Positions 49,460 to 58,070 of a DNA stretch of 64,000 bases are shown here, piece after piece. The position numbers and the translations under genes were made by a program. The stretch is from CAWJKP01 sp963843465 (GTDB taxonomy: Bacteria; Planctomycetota; Planctomycetia; Pirellulales; Thermoguttaceae): assembly GCA_963843465.1 (NCBI GenBank), contig CAWJKP010000005.1:434001-498000 (forward strand), written 5' to 3'. The notes below the pieces were generated by a model. That model was not told the DNA's origin. It searched no databases and saw only the letters and a list, made by a program, of their open reading frames with translations. Numbering within the stretch: position 1 is the first letter of the stretch; each line of letters begins with the position of its first letter.

Positions 49460-51119
49460 AGAAACTAGCGATCCGTTTGCTGACCGTGTGTGGGATGCTG
49501 GTCGTCGCCCTGGGCAGCCTGGCTCCAGCCGCTGAGACGGCCGCCGCAATCGCGCTGGTGCCGCAGCCGCGGGAAGTGCAGTGCGGGCCGGGCCTGTTCG
49601 CCCTCAAGCGAGATACGGCCATCCTCGTCGACAAAGACTCGCCGGACGCGACGAGCATCGCCAAGCTGCTGGCCCAGCGGATTCAGGCCAGCACCGGCCT
49701 GGAGCTCAAGGTGTCGACCTCCGACAGCCCCGGCAGGCAGCCAGGCTCGATCCGCATGACGACGCGCGGCGCCGATGCCTCGCTCGGCCGTGAGGGCTAC
49801 CAGCTCGCGGTCGCGCCGGACGGCGCCGTCGTCACCGCCCGTGGCGCCCGGGGATCTTCTACGGCACGCAGACCCTGCTCCAACTGCTGCCGCCGCGGGT
49901 GTTCAGCACCGCGAAGGTCGAAGAGCCGGTCGCCTGGACAGTCCCTGCCGTGCGGATCAACGACCAGCCGCGGTTTGTTTGGCGCGGGCTGTTGTTGGAC
50001 GTGGCGCGGCACTTCTTCAGCAAGGAGGAACTGAAGAACTTCATCGACCTCATGGCGCAGCACAAGCTGAATACCCTGCAAATCCACCTCACGGACGATC
50101 AGGGCTGGCGGGTCCAGATCAAGCGGTATCCCAAACTGACCGAGGTCGGCGGGTGGCGCAACTCGATCGGCTTCGGATTCGCCGCCGCCGCCGGCACAGC
50201 CTACGGGAAAGACGGCCGCTACGGAGGCTTCTACACGCAAGACAACGTCCGGGATCTCGTCGCTTACGCCAAGGCCCGCTACGTGACTATCGTGCCGGAG
50301 ATCGAGATGCCCGGACACTCGGCAGCGGCGCTGTCGGCGTATCCCGAGTATAGTTGTTTCGGCGGACCCTACGACCGCGACTCCGGGCCGATGGGCATTT
50401 ACTGCCCTGGAAACGACGCGACCTTCACCTTCCTGCAAAACGTGCTCAGCGAAGTGATGGGCCTCTTCCCGGGCAAGTACATCCACATCGGGGCCGACGA
50501 AGTCGACAAGGGCAACTGGGCGCGGTGCCCGAAATGCAAGGCGCGCATCAAGCAGCAGGGCCTCAAGAACGAACACGAGCTGCAAAGCTACTTCGTCAAG
50601 CGGATGGAACGCTTCATCAACGCCCGGGGGCGCACGCTGATCGGCTGGGACGAGATCCTCGAAGGCGGCTTGGCGCCTAACGCCACGGTGATGAGCTGGC
50701 GCGGCGTCGAGGGCGGAGTGACCGCGGCCAAAGCCGGCCACGACGTCATCATGACGCCCACCGGCAACTGCTACCTCGACTATTACCAGGCGAAGCACGG
50801 CGAACCTCGCGCCATTGGCGGATTCCTGCCGCTGGCGCAGGTCTACGGCTACGACCCGCTGCCGCCGGGACTACCGGCCGAGAAGGCCAAGCACATCCTC
50901 GGGGCCGGCGGCAACTTGTGGAGCGAGTTCTTCCCGAACTACGCGCAGGTGCAGTACATGGCCTACCCGCGGGCATGCGCCATTGCCGAACTGACGTGGA
51001 CCGATCCGAAGCAGAAGAACTGGGACGACTTCAAACGCCGCGTCCGGGTACAGCTCGAGCGGCTGAAGGTTCAGGGCGTGCATTACCGAGCGCCGAAGAA
51101 GGGCGACGCCGGCTGGTAA
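49456..51119 (+). CDS. Secreted GH20 beta-N-acetylhexosaminidase, frameshifted
   Basis: Glycoside hydrolase family 20, removing terminal GlcNAc or GalNAc. GTG 49456 begins a signal peptide (AIRLLTVCGMLVVALGSLAP, cleavage after AAA). The GH20b domain runs to DGAVVTARGARG, where the frame breaks in a GGGG run at 49850-49853. Adding one G gives GIFYGTQTLLQLLPPRVFST and the catalytic domain. That domain has NTLQIHLTDDQGWRVQIKRY and the catalytic Asp-Glu pair in IHIGADEVDKGNWARCP (near 347), then TVMSWRGVEGG. Translationally coupled to the TPR-sulfotransferase. GH89 and beta-helix genes lie nearby on the other strand. Confidence 0.88.
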
Positions 51120-51166
51120 CGGGGTCACTGGGGTGTCTTGATGGCCGGAAATTTCGAGCGGCGCAC

Positions 51167-52468
51167 TCAACGCCCGCAAGCGGGCTTCGATCGGCCGCGG
51201 CTGAGGCGAAGGCCGGCAAGCCCCCGCCTGCTGGAACGGATCGCGCACGTTGCCCCAGAAATCGCGGTCGCTATCAACGTCCCCCGCAACCGGTCAAGTA
51301 CCTGCGGCGGAACCGTCGCCGCGATCGGTTCGCGGGGCTGCACGTCGAGCTTGCCCAACTGCGGTACGGGAGCGGCAATGATCTTCGCCGCCTCGGCCGC
51401 GCCTAAACGCACGTTCCCCGACGGCCACGGCTGGGAGGGGTTCCGATCGGATAGCGCGAGGTTCCCGGTCACCACCAGTTCCTCCCGCGGCGCGCCGGAG
51501 ACGGCCACCGCCCGCCCAACTTCTACGAACGTGTTGTGATAGATGAGTACCTGCTTGGGCGACTTGCCGGAGTGCGGCCTGATGTTGACCGCCGTGCCCG
51601 GCGCATCGCAGAACACGTTGTCGTGCAACGACACCCGTCCGTTCCCCTGAAACAGGCTTTCCCGCGGGTTGTGAAAGAGCAGATTGCCATAGACCTGGTA
51701 GCGGTCGCGGGAGCCGGCGCCGTCCTCGGGGAAACCGTCCAACAGCAAGTTCGGGCGGTCGCCATCGGGGCTGCGCCTGTCGGTCTTGACGAAGACGTTG
51801 TAGCGGATAATGGTGGTACTCGGCTCGCGGGGGAGGGCCGGGATGTCGGGTCGCGGATTCTGGTGCTTGATCTGCATGCAGTAGCCGATCGGGTCGCTGA
51901 CCAGGTTGTACTCGATGATCCCTCGCACAAACGGCTCGCTGCCATCCGAGTTGCCCAGGTAGATCCCCGTGCCGGCCCCGAGGATCGTGTTGCCGCGGAT
52001 GACCCAGTCCGAGCAGGGCGACTTGGTCGAGATGCCGACGATCTGCTGGTTGGCGCCGTGGTTGAGGATCGTGTTGCCGAGGATGGCGATGTGGTGGCAG
52101 CCTCGCTTGCTGTCCTTGCCGGCCTTGATGGCATCCACCTCCTTCCCCTGCCCGTCGAACGTCAAGTCGCGTACCACCAGCCACTGGCAGTCGGTCAGGT
52201 CCATGGTGTTGGTGCCCGCCCTCCCCAGCAGCACTGTCCGCTCACCAAGACCGCGAATCGTGATGGGGGCATCGGGCCGTCCGTGCAAGCCTTTGAGCCA
52301 GACGCCGCCGGCGTAGGTGCCTGGCTGGAGAACGAGGCTATCTCCGGGCCGCAGCGTGGCGATCTGTTGCCGAAGGTTCGCCGGGGTGGCCGTCAGATCC
52401 CGAGCCGTCGCTCCGGCGGCACACGCCAACGACACGAACATCAAGAGAAACGGCACTTTGGTCTTCAT
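51167..52468 (-). CDS. Secreted right-handed beta-helix protein (polysaccharide-lyase-like), probable 3' frameshift
   Basis: A signal peptide (KVPFLLMFVSLACAAGATA) precedes a parallel beta-helix: LRQQIATLRPGDSLVLQPGT, YAGGVWLKGLHGRPDAPITI, then NTILNHGANQQIVGISTKSP and VFCDAPGTAVNIRPHSGKSP. The start resembles PL6/chondroitinase-B-like proteins, but catalytic residues cannot be confirmed. The last 35 residues are Arg-rich and atypical. With one more G in the run at 51281-51285 the end would read DSDRDFWGNVRDPFQQAGA, more like the family. It lies 3 bp downstream of the GH89 gene and is probably co-transcribed. Confidence 0.7.
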   Translation of the reverse strand: MKTKVPFLLMFVSLACAAGATARDLTATPANLRQQIATLRPGDSLVLQPGTYAGGVWLKGLHGRPDAPITIRGLGERTVLLGRAGTNTMDLTDCQWLVVRDLTFDGQGKEVDAIKAGKDSKRGCHHIAILGNTILNHGANQQIVGISTKSPCSDWVIRGNTILGAGTGIYLGNSDGSEPFVRGIIEYNLVSDPIGYCMQIKHQNPRPDIPALPREPSTTIIRYNVFVKTDRRSPDGDRPNLLLDGFPEDGAGSRDRYQVYGNLLFHNPRESLFQGNGRVSLHDNVFCDAPGTAVNIRPHSGKSPKQVLIYHNTFVEVGRAVAVSGAPREELVVTGNLALSDRNPSQPWPSGNVRLGAAEAAKIIAAPVPQLGKLDVQPREPIAATVPPQVLDRLRGTLIATAISGATCAIRSSRRGLAGLRLSRGRSKPACGR

Positions 52469-52471
52469 CTT

Positions 52472-54703
52472 TCACCTCGTCGGCTTGCCGGTGGCCAGGT
52501 TCTTGAAGGCTGCGTCGCCCCGCATGTACTTCTCGAACAGCCTGCCCGCGACCTCAACGCTGTCGCCGGCGGGCTTCGAGGGATAGCGATGGGTCTGGCC
52601 GGCCCATTGATCTTCCAGTTCGAGCAATTCCACGTCGCAGGCGTGCTGGTCGAAGGGCCTGTTCGCCTCCAACGCTTCCCGTTGTCGTTGGAAGAACAAC
52701 TTCCAGCGCTTCGCGTAGAAACCGGCGAGCGTTCCCGACCATTCTTTCCAAGCGTAGTCGCGCAGCGCCGGGGTTCTCCCCCACAGCGTCAACACGCGGC
52801 GGGCATTCCACTCCAGCCGGGCACGCTCCGCGCCGGTTTGGCCCCAATGTTTGGCGTCTTCAATCCACGCCCCCAGCAGAAACTCGTCGTTGGTTGCCAG
52901 CAGTTCGTCGATGTCGTCGATCAGGCGGAGAAACTCCTGCGATGATCTCCCATAAGCAGCTACGTCTTTGGCGTTGTACGCGGCCGCTGTTTTCGCGTAG
53001 AGTTGTCCCGCGTGGTTGGAAAGGGCCTGCCGCGCGATATTGACCAGATCGTGGCGGTACGTCTCCGTGCCGCCCAGGTCCTTCGCGGCCCGCAGGAGCA
53101 ACTGCCAGGCTTTCGCCACCGTTGCAGGATACCTGGTGTATTGGCGATTCACGGCTGGGTAGGCGCTGAGCATGGTCTGTCCGCCGATGCCTCGGTTGTA
53201 GATGCCGGTCCGCAGGATTTGCCAAGCCGATTCCGCGTCTGCGTTGCGCCGCCCATAGCGGAACCGCGGATACTCCCGCATCCAAGCGGCCAGGTCCACG
53301 TCGTCCCGCCACGCCATTTCATACATCAGATCCAGTACCAGCGGGTTGTGTCCATAACCCTCCATCATCATGCCCACGCCGCGCACCTTCTGCCCGAGCG
53401 GGTGCTTTCGCACGGCGGCCAGGTCGTTCAGGCGTTCCAACGGCCCGCTGCCTCCAAGAACCGTCGTGTCGCCGAAGTTGTACACGAAGCACCAGACCCA
53501 GGGCTTGCCGTAGAAGCCTTGGGTCGTGTTCCAAACCGGGGTGCATTCGCAGAAGAGATCCAGAACCAACATGCGGTCGTTGGGGACCGCATCGAGAAAC
53601 GCCTTGACGCGGTCCTGTTTCCAGAAATGGGCCTGGTTCATGAAGGTCCAACCCTGGAGCAGCCAAACCGCCTTGGGGTCGGCCTGGGCCATGCCCTCGT
53701 AGATGGCCCGTCCGATGCCGGCCAGGTACTTCAGGTCGCCGCTGGGCGGGCTCATCTCGATGAACGAGTCGGCGTCGTACAGATGGTCGCTGCCGAAGAG
53801 CCTGGCCTGCTCCTCGATGAACAGCCCGGCGACCTTCTGGAACAGCGGGTCCTGCGGGTCGAGCATGCAAGTATCGAATTCACACCAGTGGATGCGCTGC
53901 GCCTTGGTGCCGGGAAACCTCTTGGCCAGCGCCTGGGGGATGTGGCCGGTAAAGCCCTGCAACACCGGGGTCATGCCCAGTTCCCGCTCGCGGGCAACGA
54001 TCTTTTGGCCGAGTTCAACGTGCCTCGCCGTCCAATCCTTCGGCAACGGCCCGCCGTGACCGTCCAGGCATCCCATCCAACAGAAGGGCAAATACGGCGG
54101 GCCGGGAAGGAACGCCTCGATCTCCGCGTCGGTCATTCCCAGCTTGCGGCAAACGGCCTGCCAGACGCCTTCCTCGCCGGTGACCGCCAGCGGCATGTTC
54201 ACCCCGTTGAGGGCCATCCAGTCGATGAACCTCTCCCATTGCGGCCAATCCCACCAAGGCTTCACATAGCCGAAAGTGCAGTAGTTCAGCAGATAGCGCG
54301 ACTTGGCCCAACTGGCCAGGCGGAACCTCTTCTCCACCAACGGCAGCGGGCTGGGCAGATTCAATTGGCTGCCGTTGACGGACACATTGCAGTGGCCGTA
54401 GTACTTCAAGTACCAGTTCAGCCCGAACGCCATCGACAGCGCCGAATTGCCGCGGATGACGACCTTGCCGTCGCGGCTTTCCAGCTCGAACACGTCGTGG
54501 CCGCCTTGCCGTGGAATGGTCTGAAAGGCGAACTGTTGCGACCGGCCGGAAAGCAATCGCTCCGCCAGTTTGCTCGCCGCCTCTTCCGCTGACACGCCCC
54601 CTGCGGGAACAGCAGCCAACCGGGCCTCCTGGGCGCCGGAAACGGCCGGCAACAGCACGCTGAGTGCAACGGCCAGCAACGGGCAGATCGCACGCTGGGC
54701 CAT
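52472..54703 (-). CDS. Secreted GH89 alpha-N-acetylglucosaminidase
   Basis: A 743-residue NAGLU-type enzyme, exo-acting on alpha-GlcNAc residues as in heparan sulfate or mucin. A signal peptide (AICPLLAVALSVLLPAVSGA) is followed by the small N domain, then the catalytic barrel: YGHCNVSVNG, RYLLNYCTFGYVKPWWDWPQ, WERFIDWMALNGVNMPLAVT, GHIPQALAKRFPG, DADSFIEMSPPSGDLKYLAG and MMMEGYGHNPLVLDLMYEMA. The two conserved acidic regions of the family are present. A helical C-terminal domain ends at ATGKPTR. GAGGGAG precedes ATG 54703. First gene of an operon with the beta-helix protein. Confidence 0.92.
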   Translation of the reverse strand: MAQRAICPLLAVALSVLLPAVSGAQEARLAAVPAGGVSAEEAASKLAERLLSGRSQQFAFQTIPRQGGHDVFELESRDGKVVIRGNSALSMAFGLNWYLKYYGHCNVSVNGSQLNLPSPLPLVEKRFRLASWAKSRYLLNYCTFGYVKPWWDWPQWERFIDWMALNGVNMPLAVTGEEGVWQAVCRKLGMTDAEIEAFLPGPPYLPFCWMGCLDGHGGPLPKDWTARHVELGQKIVARERELGMTPVLQGFTGHIPQALAKRFPGTKAQRIHWCEFDTCMLDPQDPLFQKVAGLFIEEQARLFGSDHLYDADSFIEMSPPSGDLKYLAGIGRAIYEGMAQADPKAVWLLQGWTFMNQAHFWKQDRVKAFLDAVPNDRMLVLDLFCECTPVWNTTQGFYGKPWVWCFVYNFGDTTVLGGSGPLERLNDLAAVRKHPLGQKVRGVGMMMEGYGHNPLVLDLMYEMAWRDDVDLAAWMREYPRFRYGRRNADAESAWQILRTGIYNRGIGGQTMLSAYPAVNRQYTRYPATVAKAWQLLLRAAKDLGGTETYRHDLVNIARQALSNHAGQLYAKTAAAYNAKDVAAYGRSSQEFLRLIDDIDELLATNDEFLLGAWIEDAKHWGQTGAERARLEWNARRVLTLWGRTPALRDYAWKEWSGTLAGFYAKRWKLFFQRQREALEANRPFDQHACDVELLELEDQWAGQTHRYPSKPAGDSVEVAGRLFEKYMRGDAAFKNLATGKPTR

Positions 54704-54828
54704 TGGGGGTCTCCCTCCTCGCGGACCCATAGGGTCAAGATAGGATCGGCTTCCGCGGGGCCACGGCATCTCGTAGAGCCCTACGTCGTCATACCAGACT
54801 CTACGGGCATGTTTGTCGGCGCTGGGTC

Positions 54829-55137
54829 TTACACGATCTCCCGGATCTCCTGAGCCACCGCAAGGGCCTTGGTCGCTGCCGCAACGCTCCCTGTGATCTT
54901 GAGGAGAGCCAGGGCCGCTTTGACCTCGGGGATGCCGATGCCTCCCTTGGCGACAACCTTCCTCACCGCCCGCCGCCGCTTGTTGTGGGTGGCCTTGATG
55001 TTGCCCACGTAGTTGGCACTGATCGTGATGCCTTTCTTGGCCATGGCATCGACCACTTCCTGGTTCTTGGCCTTGCGGTTGGCCTTGAAAAACTCCCGCA
55101 CCGCTTGGGCTTTGCTCACTCCGTTCTTCCTGGCCAT
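54829..55137 (-). CDS. Small conserved basic protein, probable DNA-binding
   Basis: A 102-residue basic protein: SKAQAVREFFKANRKAKNQE then VVDAMAKKGITISANYVGNI and KATHNKRRRAVRK. The KGITISANYV region looks like a helix-turn-helix recognition segment. I recall similar small proteins as frequent in planctomycete genomes without assigned function. AGGAGAATC precedes the ATG. Its C-terminal 35 residues are Ala/Ile-rich and helical. Monocistronic. Confidence 0.65.
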   Translation of the reverse strand: MARKNGVSKAQAVREFFKANRKAKNQEVVDAMAKKGITISANYVGNIKATHNKRRRAVRKVVAKGGIGIPEVKAALALLKITGSVAAATKALAVAQEIREIV

Positions 55138-55309
55138 GACGATTCTCCTTGTCGGGTGTGGAATTGCAAAGCAGTAGTGTCGCAGGCCGCCGGACGGTTG
55201 TCAAGCGTTCGGAAGCCGGGCCGGGCGGCATCCTCAGCTTCCCAGAGTACGGTTGCCTCCGCGTCAACTTCGGGATGCCCGCCGCTGGCGCCGCGCCGGT
55301 GGGACAGCT

Positions 55310-56248
55310 CTAGCCCTGCCTGCCGCGGAGAATCCGGCCGGCGAGGCGGCGGAGGCGGTGGAAAAACCATCTTTCCGCAGTGAACAGGCGATTCTCGGGA
55401 ACGCGGCGCAGCTTGCCCGGCAGTCTTGCCAGCTTGTCTCCTGCCGGCCGGCCGTCCAAGGCGAGGCCGCGCGACGTGAGGAGCAATCGCCCCCGCGAAC
55501 CGCACGGCAAGGCTTGCGGGAGCCGCCCTAGCCACCAACTCCGCGGCGGCCAACTCAGCCCCAGATCGAGCATCGCGGCCACGTCCAAACCGGGCGACGC
55601 CGCGGCCGGCCAGCCCGGCGGCTCGCCCACCAGCCAGAGATCCCGCGTGTATCGAGGGTCGCGATGGCTCGGCCACCGGGCTACGCAAGTCACTGTCCGG
55701 TCCGCAAACAACGACGAAAGATAGTCTCCCGCCGCGCCAATCTCCCCGCGGATCCGCTCGACGCCGGCGCCTTCTTCCCGCGGGTCGGGCTGTTCGATCA
55801 ACAGCCGCCCGGCGATCGTCGCCAGGCGGGATAAGAACTGCCGGTGATCCGCGATCCAGTGCAGCACGGAGAGGCAGAGCACGGCGTCGAAGCGTTGGCC
55901 CGCCCGGCGGAACCGCTCGGCCAGCCGCGCGCCGGCTCGATCGGTCAACAGGCAGATCCGCTCGGCACGGTGCGACTGCAGCACTCGCCGCTGCACCCAG
56001 GCCGACCGCCGGTCGGCCTCGACGCTGGCCACCACGCTTTCGGGCCGCGACTGGCAGATCTTCAGCCCGAACCAGCCGAAATTCGAGCCCACGTCGAGGA
56101 TCGACCCTGCGGCCGGCAGATGAGGCTCGATGGCTTCCCATCGCTGCGGGCAGTCGCGGGCGCCGGAAAGCACCTTCTCGCCGTCCAGCAGCACGTCCTG
56201 ATAGACGCTCAGGCCGCGGAACCAGCGGGGCTCGAAGGATACGCCCAT
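55310..56248 (-). CDS. SAM-dependent methyltransferase
   Basis: A 312-residue class I methyltransferase. Motif I is SILDVGSNFGWFGLKIC (near 48), the acidic strand 2 is ASVEADRR, and motif IV-like DAVLCLSVLHWIADHRQFLS is near 120. The N terminus FEPRWFRGLSVYQDVLLDGE resembles DUF1698/tRNA (mo5U34)-methyltransferase-like or glycan methyltransferases. The basic C-terminal 90 residues are specific. Substrate unknown. Monocistronic, followed by open GC-rich DNA. Confidence 0.75.
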   Translation of the reverse strand: MGVSFEPRWFRGLSVYQDVLLDGEKVLSGARDCPQRWEAIEPHLPAAGSILDVGSNFGWFGLKICQSRPESVVASVEADRRSAWVQRRVLQSHRAERICLLTDRAGARLAERFRRAGQRFDAVLCLSVLHWIADHRQFLSRLATIAGRLLIEQPDPREEGAGVERIRGEIGAAGDYLSSLFADRTVTCVARWPSHRDPRYTRDLWLVGEPPGWPAAASPGLDVAAMLDLGLSWPPRSWWLGRLPQALPCGSRGRLLLTSRGLALDGRPAGDKLARLPGKLRRVPENRLFTAERWFFHRLRRLAGRILRGRQG

Positions 56249-56270
56249 GCGGAGGACCCAGTTGCGCCGT

Positions 56271-56384
56271 AGCCCCGTAGGTTATGCTTTAGCATAACGG
56301 AATCCCGAGGCAACGTTTGTCTATCGCTCGACGGTTATGCTGAAGCATAACCTACGGCTGTTATGCTGAAGCATAACCTACGGC
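56271..56384. repeat. GTTATGCTGAAGCATAACCTACGG repeats
   Basis: CCGTAGGTTATGCTTTAGCA with TAAC (56274-56297) and two direct copies of GTTATGCTGAAGCATAACC with TACGG (56335-56358 and 56361-56384) are self-complementary hairpins. The last copy supplies the stop codon of the gene ending at 56378. Confidence 0.8.
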
Positions 56385-57163
56385 CCAGCGCGGCGGAGCT
56401 GGTCCAGAACGTCGCCGATCTCGCCGTGGACCTCGCCTGTCTGGCGGATCACCAGGCACTTTCCCGGATACCAGTAGTAGATCGAGCCGTTGCCGCCGTT
56501 GACGTCCCAGCTTGCCGGGCGGATGACCGTCTGGATCAGATCGACCAGGTCCTGGCCGGCGTCGCCCGGACCGACCCCCGCTCCGCCCAGCGCGCCGCGG
56601 GCGCCGTCGAGGCGACGGCCGAGGCGCTCGGGCTGGCCCCGCCCGGGCGGTTCAACGAGCCGCCGCTGGTCAGGTCCTGCGCCGGCGTGGCCGCCTTGGT
56701 CTGGGCCAATCGCTTCTCCCGGGCGATTCGCTTGCTGATCTGTTGGCTGAGCTGTTCCAGCCGCATGCGCGTCTTGCCCAGCAGGTACTCGCGCTGCGAC
56801 GCCGAGAGTTGCTTGTCGGCCTGGAGATCCTTGTAGAGCGCGAGAAACTCCCGGGCAGCCGCGTCGGCCTGTTTGTCCGACGGCTGGGCCCAGTGCCGCA
56901 GGGCCGCATGGACCGCTTCGCGAAGCTCGGCGCCTGCGCGGCGCAGGGGCCTGTTTCGCCGCGTGGTCCGGCTTGTCGAGCGTCCAGAAACGCTCCCACT
57001 CGCCCTGTATCGACCGCAGATTCTCGGGGGTCCAGGTCAGTCTAGATGTCTGCGGCGGCGTTTGCTGAGCGGACTGTGCGGCCGGCGAAGGCGTTGCCGC
57101 AACCGCTGGGGCGTCCCCGGGCGACCCACTCAATGCCAGAAGGGCGAAGAGAATAGGTGACAT
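56378..57163 (-). CDS. Secreted hypothetical protein, two compensating frameshifts
   Basis: The signal peptide is SPILFALLALSGSPGDAPAV, followed by TWTPENLRSIQGEWERFWTL. The frame changes near 56940. The natural continuation in the second frame is AELREAVHAALRHWAQPSDK, then LSASQREYLLGKTRMRLEQL and SQQISKRIAREKRLAQTK, a helical region. The original frame resumes near 56600 with AGQDLVDLIQTVIRPASWDV then NGGNGSIYYWYPGKCLVIRQ, a secretin-like or short beta domain typical of planctomycete exported proteins. Two indels therefore cancel. The function is unknown. The stop codon lies within a palindromic repeat. Confidence 0.6.
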   Translation of the reverse strand: MSPILFALLALSGSPGDAPAVAATPSPAAQSAQQTPPQTSRLTWTPENLRSIQGEWERFWTLDKPDHAAKQAPAPRRRRASRSGPCGPAALGPAVGQTGRRGCPGVSRALQGSPGRQATLGVAARVPAGQDAHAAGTAQPTDQQANRPGEAIGPDQGGHAGAGPDQRRLVEPPGRGQPERLGRRLDGARGALGGAGVGPGDAGQDLVDLIQTVIRPASWDVNGGNGSIYYWYPGKCLVIRQTGEVHGEIGDVLDQLRRAGP

Positions 57164-58070
57164 GGTTGTACCTCTGCTACCTGCCTGTTCCGGAAAACGA
57201 ACCTCTCTCGCCCGTTCAGCGTAACGATTTTCCGGAAAATTTTCAATCGTTTCGCAGCGATCCCGTCCCCCTCTCCCTCCCGGAGAGGGTCGGGGTGAGG
57301 GGGCACCGGGCGAATCTCTCCCCTTTTCCTCTTCTCCTCTTCTCCCTTTCTCCTCTGCTCGCCCATCTCCCCGTCTCAGGCTAACCGGGGGGGGCTTCGC
57401 GGCGAAATGCGTCGAAACACCGTGCCGATAACCTTCCACGAATTCCCTTTTTTCCGCCGCCGGGGGATGCGCACCGCTTCGCCGCTCGTCCTCGCCGGCG
57501 GACCTCGTCGGCCCATCTTTTTTGCGGCCAACCACTTAGGCCAACAGAGCGGCTTGACGAGTGTAGTAGTAGACGAAACAAAGTTCCGCCGAGCAGGCGG
57601 CACGGGTCTCGCTTGACCGGCAATTCCTGGCACAAAGTCCTTTCCCCCGGGCCATTTTTGGCAAAAAGCCCTTTCTTTCAGGCGATTCGCGGCAAAGAGT
57701 CCTTTCTTCCCGGCGATTCGTGGCACAACGTCCGTTTTCCGGGGCGATTCCCGGCACGATGTCCTTATCGTGCGCGGCGAGACCTATTCAGGCGAAACGG
57801 CGTTGCGGCTATGCCGCTACGGCGCGAAATGAGCCGACAAGCCTCGGGCTGTGCCGGGCCGCAAGGATCAAAGGGAAAAGCACTGGCAAGCCAGCGGCAC
57901 CCGGCGTGCTCGTTGCACCGTTGGCTGAGGGGGATCCAATGGTCTACAACAAGCGACTTGAGAGGTCGTCGAAAATCGACTTAACCGACTTGCCTCGCGT
58001 TCTTGACAGTGATTGGAGTCCGCGCCAAGATTAGGGACGTTAGAACCAAAGCGCGGACCACCTTGGGACA
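57164..58070. other. 900-bp gene-free region with tandem array and repeat
   Basis: Contains a CCCTCTCCCTCCCGGAGAGG repeat with GGTGAGGG tail (57268-57302), pyrimidine-rich DNA (57310-57380), the 31-bp array (57619-57773) and the upstream region of the restriction-modification gene. Short open frames exist on both strands but none looks like a protein. Confidence 0.55.
57619..57773. repeat. Five-unit tandem repeat, exact 31-bp period
   Basis: Units start at 57619, 57650, 57681, 57712 and 57743. Each begins GGC(G/A/C)ATTC or a close variant (unit 2 GGCCATTT), has GGCA ten bases later and a GTCCTTT-type tract near base 19. A weak sixth copy may precede at about 57588. The units diverge by several bases each but keep period and anchors exactly. 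The period is not a multiple of three. No CRISPR-like constant repeat and variable spacer structure. Confidence 0.7.

Noticed and set aside
57619..57773. CRISPR array
   Set aside because: There is no constant repeat alternating with unique spacers. All 31 bp diverge together and no cas genes are present.
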